Part shown: one piece after another, positions 57,977-64,000 of the stretch
How positions within the stretch are numbered: the first letter of the stretch is position 1
How the letters are laid out: each line of letters opens with the position of its first letter
Assembly (NCBI GenBank): GCA_936911875.1
Contig: CAKZGB010000020.1
Span: 1-64,000 of the forward strand
Reading direction: 5' to 3'
Length of the DNA stretch: 64,000 nt
Source: an uncultured Lysobacteraceae bacterium
GTDB lineage: Bacteria; Pseudomonadota; Gammaproteobacteria; Xanthomonadales; Xanthomonadaceae
The notes under the pieces: model-generated
The model's input: only the letters and a program-made list of their open reading frames with translations
Databases searched by the model: none
Told to the model about the DNA's origin: nothing
Made by a program: the position numbers and the translations under genes

Positions 57977-59242
57977 ATGACGGAATCTCCTATTATCCCA
58001 CTGCCGGAGCCCCCTGAACTGGGTGCGCTGCCGCGCAAATCCACCTTTAGCGTGCAAGTCGGCAACGTGACCGTTGGCGGCGGCCGCCCGGTCGTGGTCC
58101 AGTCCATGACCAATACCGACACCACCGATGTCAAAGGCACCGCCGATCAGATCGCGCAGCTCTGGCGCGCCGGCAGCGAAATGGTCCGCATCACGGTCAA
58201 CACGGTCGAGGCCGCACAGGCCGTACCGCAGATTGCCGAACGTCTGGCCATGATGAATGTCGATGTGCCGATCATTGGCGACTTCCACTACAACGGTCAC
58301 CAGTTACTGACCGCCGTGCCGGAATGTGCGCAAGCGCTAGCCAAGTACCGCATCAATCCGGGCAACGTGGGTTTCGGTAAAAAGAAAGACACGCAGTTCG
58401 CAACCCTGATTGAAAAGGCCATCGAATACGGCAAGCCCGTACGCATCGGTGCCAACTGGGGTTCGTTAGATCAGGCGCTGGCCCAAGTCCTGATGGATGA
58501 GAATGCGGCCTCTGCCAATCCCAAAGATGCGGGCGCCGTTCTGCGCGAGGCATTAATCCGCTCCGCACTCGATAGCGCGTATAAAGCTGTAGAGATCGGT
58601 CTGCCGAAAGATCGCATCATTCTCAGCGCCAAGGTCAGCGGCGTGCAGGAACTGATCGCGGTGTATCGGGAACTGGCAACCCGCAGTGATTTTGCGTTGC
58701 ATTTGGGCCTGACCGAGGCCGGCATCGGTTCCAAGGGCATCGTCGCTTCGAGCGCCGCATTGGCGGTCTTATTGCAGGAAGGCATTGGCGACACCATCCG
58801 CATCTCCCTGACCCCCGAACCCGGGCAGTCACGCACGGCCGAGGTCGTCGTGGCGCAGGAACTGCTGCAAACGATGGGGCTGCGTGCATTCACGCCCATG
58901 GTTACAGCGTGCCCCGGTTGCGGACGGACGACCAGTACGTTCTTCCAGGAGCTGGCGCAGAAAGTGCAGCAGCATGTGCGCGACAAAATGCCCGAATGGC
59001 GCATCACGCACCCCGGCGCAGAGAATCTGACACTGGCCGTGATGGGTTGCGTGGTCAACGGACCGGGTGAATCGCGTCATGCCGACATCGGTATTTCCCT
59101 GCCGGGCACCGGCGAAGCGCCGTCCGCACCTGTCTTTGAAAATGGCGAAAAGACAGTCACATTGCGTGGTGAGGGTATTGCCGATGAATTTGTGCAACTG
59201 ATCGACGATTACGTCGAACGGCGCTGGTCACAGCGGGCATAA
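57977..59242 (+). CDS. ispG: 4-hydroxy-3-methylbut-2-enyl diphosphate synthase
   Basis: 421 residues. N-terminal TIM barrel (VQSMTNTDTTD, GDFHYNGH, LSAKVSGV) and C-terminal Fe-S domain with CPGCGRTT and MGCVVNGPGE, three Cys plus a Glu that hold the [4Fe-4S] cluster. Seventh step of the MEP isoprenoid pathway. The start at 57977 follows a -10 box directly; an open frame to 57842 is antisense to xseA and not coding. A terminator follows. Confidence 0.95.
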   Translation: MTESPIIPLPEPPELGALPRKSTFSVQVGNVTVGGGRPVVVQSMTNTDTTDVKGTADQIAQLWRAGSEMVRITVNTVEAAQAVPQIAERLAMMNVDVPIIGDFHYNGHQLLTAVPECAQALAKYRINPGNVGFGKKKDTQFATLIEKAIEYGKPVRIGANWGSLDQALAQVLMDENAASANPKDAGAVLREALIRSALDSAYKAVEIGLPKDRIILSAKVSGVQELIAVYRELATRSDFALHLGLTEAGIGSKGIVASSAALAVLLQEGIGDTIRISLTPEPGQSRTAEVVVAQELLQTMGLRAFTPMVTACPGCGRTTSTFFQELAQKVQQHVRDKMPEWRITHPGAENLTLAVMGCVVNGPGESRHADIGISLPGTGEAPSAPVFENGEKTVTLRGEGIADEFVQLIDDYVERRWSQRA

Positions 59243-59245
59243 AAA

Positions 59246-59282
59246 AAGAGACGCAACGTTGCCGTTGCGTCTCTTCTGTTTT
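59246..59282. terminator. Bidirectional terminator after ispG
   Basis: AGAGACGCAACG (59247-59258), TTGC, CGTTGCGTCTCT (59263-59274), with an A-run before and TCTGTTTT after. It also serves the convergent outer-membrane efflux gene. Confidence 0.9.
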
Positions 59283-59293
59283 ACGGGGCGGAA

Positions 59294-60676
59294 TTACAAA
59301 GTGCCGCCACCCAGAGCCTGATACAACTTCACGCGATTGATCTGCGCCACCAGCTGCGTCGAGATCAATGCGCTTTGCGCCTGGTACAGCGAGCGCTGTG
59401 CATCGAGCACATTGAGATAGCCGTCGTAACCGTAACGATAGCGGACGTTGGTCAGCTCATGAGAACGTGCAACGGCACGCACCAGATTGGTTTGCGCGAC
59501 GACTTGCTGTTCCTGCGTGCGGAGCAGGTCGAGGCCATCGGCCACTTCGCGGAAGCCCGATTGAATCGCCTTTTCGTAGCTGGCCAATGCCAGATCCTGA
59601 TCGGCCTTGGACGCCGCGTACTGGCCCTGCAGTGCACCGCCATTGAAAATCGGCAGCGAAATCTTGGGAGTAAAGTTCCACAGGAACTTGCCCGAAACCA
59701 AATCGCTCAGCTCCGTGCCACCCACACCGGCACTACCGGTCAGCGAAATGCTCGGGAAGAATGCCGCACGTGCTGCCGCCACATTGGCCTGTGCAGCGCG
59801 CAAGCTGTATTCGGCCGCCATGATGTCGGGACGACGCAGCAGGGCAGTGGACTCAAGACCGGCCGGAATCGGCGGGGCCACAACGAGATTGTTATTCCAT
59901 TCGCCTTGGATCGATTCGGGTACAACCGGCTCACCGACCAGCAAGGTCAGCAGATTTTCATCCTGCTCAATCTGGCCGCGGTACTGCGCCTGCGAAGAAC
60001 GCGCCGACTCGACTTGCGAGCGCGCTTGGGCTAGATCCAAACCGCTGGCCACACCGACGGTGTGACGCTTGTCGACCAGATCCAGAGTTCCCTGATTGGC
60101 TTTGAGCGTGGATGTAGCCAACGCCAGCTGGGCCCGATCAGCGAGTGTGGTCAGGTACAGCTGTGCGATTTGCGACACCAGGGCCGATTGCGCAGCGCGT
60201 GCGTTTTGTTCCTGCGACAGCAGCGACTGTTGCGCCGCGGCCGATTCGTTTCGCAACTTGCCGAACAGATCGAGCTCGTACGCCGCATTGGCACCGGTCT
60301 GATAAGAGTCATCGCCGGGCCCCACCGAGGCTTGCGAACCCACATTGACCGAAGGCAATAAGGGCGAGCGGGCAATACGTGCTTGGGCACGAGCCTTTTC
60401 AACGTTGATCACGGCCATGCGCAGATCGCGGTTGTTGCGCAAAGCGCGATCAATCAGATTGCGCAATTGCGGATCGGTGAAGTAGCTGGACCATGGTAAG
60501 TCGGCAGCCAAGCCGATCACCGCGTCATCACCCGGAACGGCCGGGAACGATGACGGCACCACCGCCTGCACGGTGGCCTCGCCGGTTGCCGGCGGGGCCT
60601 CGCGTTGAGGCACCATGCCGGCACAAGCCGACAGGGAAAGACTCAGCGCCACTGCGATGGTTAAGGTCTTACGCAT
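59294..60676 (-). CDS. Outer-membrane efflux lipoprotein of an RND pump (NodT/OprM family)
   Basis: 460 residues from the ATG at 60676, with GGAG 9-10 bases upstream. Lipobox LSAC (Cys near residue 18). W--YF-DPQLRNLIDRALRNNRDLRMAVINVEKARAQARIARSPLLP and RRPDIMAAEYSLRAAQANVAAARAAFFPSI are family motifs. It ends an RND operon: its start overlaps the pump stop by 8 bases. It differs from emrC, so each pump has its own channel. Confidence 0.93.
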   Translation of the reverse strand: MRKTLTIAVALSLSLSACAGMVPQREAPPATGEATVQAVVPSSFPAVPGDDAVIGLAADLPWSSYFTDPQLRNLIDRALRNNRDLRMAVINVEKARAQARIARSPLLPSVNVGSQASVGPGDDSYQTGANAAYELDLFGKLRNESAAAQQSLLSQEQNARAAQSALVSQIAQLYLTTLADRAQLALATSTLKANQGTLDLVDKRHTVGVASGLDLAQARSQVESARSSQAQYRGQIEQDENLLTLLVGEPVVPESIQGEWNNNLVVAPPIPAGLESTALLRRPDIMAAEYSLRAAQANVAAARAAFFPSISLTGSAGVGGTELSDLVSGKFLWNFTPKISLPIFNGGALQGQYAASKADQDLALASYEKAIQSGFREVADGLDLLRTQEQQVVAQTNLVRAVARSHELTNVRYRYGYDGYLNVLDAQRSLYQAQSALISTQLVAQINRVKLYQALGGGTL

Positions 60677-63600
60677 TGGGAGTCTCCTGCGTCTTGCTGG
60701 CGGGATGGGGCTTGCGCGCATTGATCAGTTTTTCAACGACCACAAAGAACAGCGGCACAAAGAAGATACCCAGGAAGGTACCGGCGAGCATGCCGCCGAG
60801 CACACCGGTGCCGATGGCGCGCTGCGCACCCGAACCGGCACCCGAGGCCATCGCCAGCGGCAACACACCCAGACCGAAGGCCATCGACGTCATCAGAATC
60901 GGACGCAGACGGTCACGGATCGCGTGCAGTGTCGCTTCGATCAGTTCCATGCCTTCTTCGTAATAGGTCTTGGCAAATTCCACGATCAGAATTGCGTTCT
61001 TGGACGTCAGACCCACGGTGGTCAGCATCGCCACCTGGAAGTACACGTCGCGGCTCATGCCGAACAGGGTGTTACCGAGCGCAGCGCCGAGAATACCCAG
61101 CGGTGCCACCAGCAGGACGGCGGTCGGCACGGCCCAGCTTTCATACAGCGCGGCCAGGCAGAGGAACACGATCAGCAGCGACAGGATGTACAGCATGGTC
61201 GTCTGCGAACCGGCCTGACGTTCCTGATACGACAGGCCCGTCCAGTCGACCGTAAAGCCCTGCGGCAACTTGGCAGCCATCGCCTCAATCTCGGCCATTG
61301 CATCACCCGACGAAACGCCCGGTGCGCCCTGACCTTGAATGCCCATGGCACCGACGCCGTTATAACGGTCCAGACCTTGCGGGCCGAACTCCCAGCGCGT
61401 CGTGGCGAAGGCAGAGAAGGGAACCATTTGCCCCAGGTTGTTCTTGACCTTCCAGAGGGCAAAGTTATCCGGCGACATGCGGAACGGTGCATCGGCCTGC
61501 ATGTAGACGCGCTTAACCCGACCGCGATCAATAAAGTCATCGAGATAAGCACCACCCCAGGCAGTACTCAGTGTTGCGTTGATCTGATCCATCGTCAGAT
61601 TGAGCGCGCCCACACGTTGCGGATCAATATCCACCCGCAGGGTTGGCGCATCTTCGGAACTGCTCGGTCGTACACCGGTTAGCTTTTTGTTCTGCATCGC
61701 CATGCCCAGCAGCATGTTACGAGCTTCGAGCAATTTGGCATGGCCGGAACCGTTGTTGTCCTTGAGATAGAACTCAAAGCCGGACGACGTGCCCAGCTCC
61801 GGCATCGCCGGCGGGGCCATCACGTAAGCTTGTGCATCGGTGACGGTGCCCATCAGGCTCATCATGCCGCGCATGGCAACGCCCTGGGCGCTGTTGTCCT
61901 TACCGTGCCGTTCACTCCAATCCTTAAGTCGCACGAAGGCCATACCGTTGTTCTGGCCGGAACCCATAAAGCTGAAGCCCTGCACCGTGAACAGCGATCG
62001 TACGGTTCCGGATTCCTTTTCCAGGAAGAAGTCCTCGACCTCTGCAAGCGCGTGCAAGGTGCGCTCCTGCGTAGCACCCGGTGGCGCCGTGATCATGCCA
62101 AACAGCATGCCCTGATCTTCGTCGGGGAGGAAGGAGCTGGGCAAGCGCACGAACAGCACCACCATGGCGAGCACCAGTGCGGCGTAGATCGCCAGGTAGC
62201 GACCCGGGAAACGCAGAATGCGCGCGACCAGCGTCTGGTATTTCTTGTTCGTCTGGTCGAACTTGTTATTGAACCAAGTAAAGAACTTGCCGTGGCCGTG
62301 ATGCTCGCCCTTTTTAACGGGCAGCAGAATGTTGGCGCACAGGGCAGGCGTCAGCACGATGGCGATCAGCACCGACAGAGCCATGGCCGACACAATCGTG
62401 GCCGAGAACTGACGATAGATGATGCCGGTCGAGCCATCCATAAAGGCCATGGGCACGAACACTGCCGACAGGACGATACCGATACCGACCAGTGCACCGG
62501 TGATCTGATGCATGGACTTGCGGGTTGCCTCCAGTGGCGAGAGGCCCTCGTCGGTCATCAGTCGCTCGACGTTTTCCACCACCACGATGGCATCGTCGAC
62601 CAGCAGACCGATCGCGAGAACCATGGCGAACATGGTCAGCATGTTGATGGTGAACCCAAGTGCCAGCAGCACACCGAATGTACCCAAAAGAACGACAGGA
62701 ATCGCAATCGTCGGGATCAGCGTGGCGCGGAAGTTCTGCATGAACAGATACATCACGAAGAACACCAGCACGATGGCTTCGAGCAGGGTCTTAATCACGT
62801 TCTTGATCGAGACCTTAACGAACGGGGTGGTGTCATATGCGACTTCGGTTTTCAGACCTTTCGGGAAGTGCGGCTGAAGCTGAGCGATGGCGGCGTTGAC
62901 GCCTTCGGCCGTGTCGAGTGCGTTAGCACCCGTAGCCAGATTGATCGCGATACCCGATGCGTTCTTGCCGTTGTAGCGTGAGACGAAACCGTAGCTTTCG
63001 GCGCCGAGTTCGATGCGGGCCACATCGCCCAGACGCAGAATCGAACCGTCGTTGCCGCTGCGGACAATGATGTTACGGAACTGCTCGGGAGTCTGTAGAC
63101 GGTCCTGCGCCGTGATCGGTGCGTAGATCTGCGTGCCCTGTACCGCCGGAGTTTCACCCAGTTGGCCCAGAGCAATTTGTGCATTCTGCGCTCTTACAGC
63201 TACAGCCACTTCGGACGGCGAGAGTTGGAAGGTATCGAGTTTGTTAGGGTCCAACCAGATCCGCATAGCGTACTTGGCGCCGAACAGCTGCACGTTACCT
63301 ACGCCCGGCACGCGAGCCAGCTGATCGACCACTGACGCGGCCAGATAGTCACCGATGTCCGTTGGGTTCATCGAACCGTCTTCGGAGTAGAACGCCAGCA
63401 CCATCAGGAAGCTGTCGCCGGATTTTGTCACCGAGATACCTTGGCGTTGCACTTCCTGCGGCAGCAGCGGTGTGACGCTCTGCAGTTTGTTCTGGACCTG
63501 GACTTGAGCCGTGTCCGGATTGGTACCGGTCTTGAAGGTCAGGTTCAAACTGGCGGAACCGCTGGACGTGGATGCGGAGTTGAAATACAGCAAACCGTCG

Positions 63601-63815
63601 AGGCCTTTGAGGTTTTGCTCGATGATCTGGACCACCGAGTCCTCAACCACCTTGGCGGAAGCGCCCGGGTAAACTGCATTCACGCTGACTGTGGGCGGCG
63701 CCACATTGGGGTACATGGAGATTGGCAGGCGCAGCACCGACAGGGTGCCGACCAGCAGGATAATGAGCGCAATCACCCATGCCAGGATGGGGCGCTCAAT
63801 AAAGAATTTAGACAT
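60669..63815 (-). CDS. RND multidrug efflux pump, HAE1 (AcrB/MexB) type
   Basis: 1048 residues, 12 helices with two large periplasmic loops. N-terminus MSKFFIERPILAWVIALIILLVGTLSVLRLPISMYPNVAPP. Proton-relay Asp pair in LLVDDAIVVVENVERL near residue 407. GSGQNNGMAFVRLKDWSER and the G-loop region typical of AcrB are present. Exports hydrophobic antibiotics, dyes and detergents from the periplasm. It is the second gene of the operon, with the adaptor before it and the OprM-like gene after it. It may be SmeE-, MexB- or AcrB-like; I cannot say which. Confidence 0.95.
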   Translation of the reverse strand: MSKFFIERPILAWVIALIILLVGTLSVLRLPISMYPNVAPPTVSVNAVYPGASAKVVEDSVVQIIEQNLKGLDGLLYFNSASTSSGSASLNLTFKTGTNPDTAQVQVQNKLQSVTPLLPQEVQRQGISVTKSGDSFLMVLAFYSEDGSMNPTDIGDYLAASVVDQLARVPGVGNVQLFGAKYAMRIWLDPNKLDTFQLSPSEVAVAVRAQNAQIALGQLGETPAVQGTQIYAPITAQDRLQTPEQFRNIIVRSGNDGSILRLGDVARIELGAESYGFVSRYNGKNASGIAINLATGANALDTAEGVNAAIAQLQPHFPKGLKTEVAYDTTPFVKVSIKNVIKTLLEAIVLVFFVMYLFMQNFRATLIPTIAIPVVLLGTFGVLLALGFTINMLTMFAMVLAIGLLVDDAIVVVENVERLMTDEGLSPLEATRKSMHQITGALVGIGIVLSAVFVPMAFMDGSTGIIYRQFSATIVSAMALSVLIAIVLTPALCANILLPVKKGEHHGHGKFFTWFNNKFDQTNKKYQTLVARILRFPGRYLAIYAALVLAMVVLFVRLPSSFLPDEDQGMLFGMITAPPGATQERTLHALAEVEDFFLEKESGTVRSLFTVQGFSFMGSGQNNGMAFVRLKDWSERHGKDNSAQGVAMRGMMSLMGTVTDAQAYVMAPPAMPELGTSSGFEFYLKDNNGSGHAKLLEARNMLLGMAMQNKKLTGVRPSSSEDAPTLRVDIDPQRVGALNLTMDQINATLSTAWGGAYLDDFIDRGRVKRVYMQADAPFRMSPDNFALWKVKNNLGQMVPFSAFATTRWEFGPQGLDRYNGVGAMGIQGQGAPGVSSGDAMAEIEAMAAKLPQGFTVDWTGLSYQERQAGSQTTMLYILSLLIVFLCLAALYESWAVPTAVLLVAPLGILGAALGNTLFGMSRDVYFQVAMLTTVGLTSKNAILIVEFAKTYYEEGMELIEATLHAIRDRLRPILMTSMAFGLGVLPLAMASGAGSGAQRAIGTGVLGGMLAGTFLGIFFVPLFFVVVEKLINARKPHPASKTQETPNA

Positions 63816-63830
63816 TAGGTCAGGCTCCGG

Positions 63831-64000
63831 TCAGTGCGCTGCCGGCGCGGCGGCCGCCGGCTTATCGGCGCGAGGTTGCACCGGTGCCTTTGCGACGTAG
63901 GGACGGGCATTGACCGTGGCGCCGGGCTGCACTTTTTGCTGGCCTTCCATGATCACGCGATCGCCATCTTTGAGGCCGCTTTCAACCAACCAGCCATTGT
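63831..64000 (-). CDS. RND periplasmic adaptor subunit (C-terminal part only)
   Basis: The last ~56 codons, running off the window edge. NGWLVESGLKDGDRVIMEGQQKVQPGATVNARPYV is the end of the membrane-proximal domain of AcrA/MexA adaptors, followed by an Ala/Pro-rich tail. 15 bases separate its stop from the pump start. No regulator is visible; one may lie beyond the window. Confidence 0.88.
   Translation of the reverse strand, partial: NGWLVESGLKDGDRVIMEGQQKVQPGATVNARPYVAKAPVQPRADKPAAAAPAAH

Overview
The window looks like a chromosome segment of a gammaproteobacterium, most likely of the Xanthomonadales (Lysobacterales). This is inferred from gene content and order: an emrR-emrC-emrA-emrB efflux operon, rpoE-rseA-mucD, a Kdo kinase of the kdkA type, lepA-lepB-rnc-era-recO, and a full fatty-acid synthesis cluster. 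Base composition is moderately GC-rich except for the first ~550 bases. I could run no database search, so every family name rests on motifs and alignment from memory.

Region by region. (1) 1-2.5 kb is the end of an integron cassette array: an AAC(6')-like acetyltransferase cassette that looks internally deleted, two near-identical SMR (qacE-like) efflux cassettes, and three 60-bp attC sites very like those of aadA cassettes. No integrase is in the window. (2) 2.5-8.5 kb: a secreted M20 amidohydrolase, an overlapping helicase/exonuclease pair matching Bacillus MrfA/MrfB, and an MFS exporter. (3) 8.5-13.3 kb: an EmrCAB tripartite pump behind a MarR-type regulator with two clear operator palindromes. 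(4) 13.3-16.9 kb: thrS behind what looks like a Thr-codon attenuator, infC starting at a rare AUC codon, and kdkA. (5) 16.9-19.9 kb: a palindromic repeat element, the SRP RNA gene, an SRAP protein, an MFS transporter, a gene scar, a chain of hairpins and tRNA-Ser(GGA). (6) 20-25.6 kb: dnaX-ybaB-recR, a HIT protein, a Slp lipoprotein and a membrane glycosyltransferase. (7) 25.7-38.3 kb: yceD-rpmF-fabH, a second copy of the repeat element, two M16 peptidases, fabD-fabG-acpP-fabF-pabB-mltG-tmk-holB. (8) 38.3-43.6 kb: a fatty-acid oxidation multienzyme (minus strand) and rpoE-rseA-mucD. (9) 43.7-52.9 kb: lepA-lepB-rnc-era-recO-rlmD-CYTH-nagZ-hpt-mtnP, tightly packed. (10) 52.9-57.9 kb, minus strand: xseA-ALDH-yigZ-ABC exporter with overlapping ends, then ispG on the plus strand. 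(11) 59.3-64 kb, minus strand: an RND efflux operon whose periplasmic adaptor gene runs off the window.

Most of the window is conserved housekeeping. Efflux is the recurring accessory theme (two SMR, one EmrCAB, one RND, two MFS, one ABC). The items most worth a second look are the thrS attenuator, the cassette array, the ~220-255 bp TGGTAAATGG elements, the MrfAB pair outside Firmicutes, the micro-ORF coupled to dnaX, and a recurrent -10 box placed 6-9 nt before the start codon, which predicts leaderless or nearly leaderless mRNAs.
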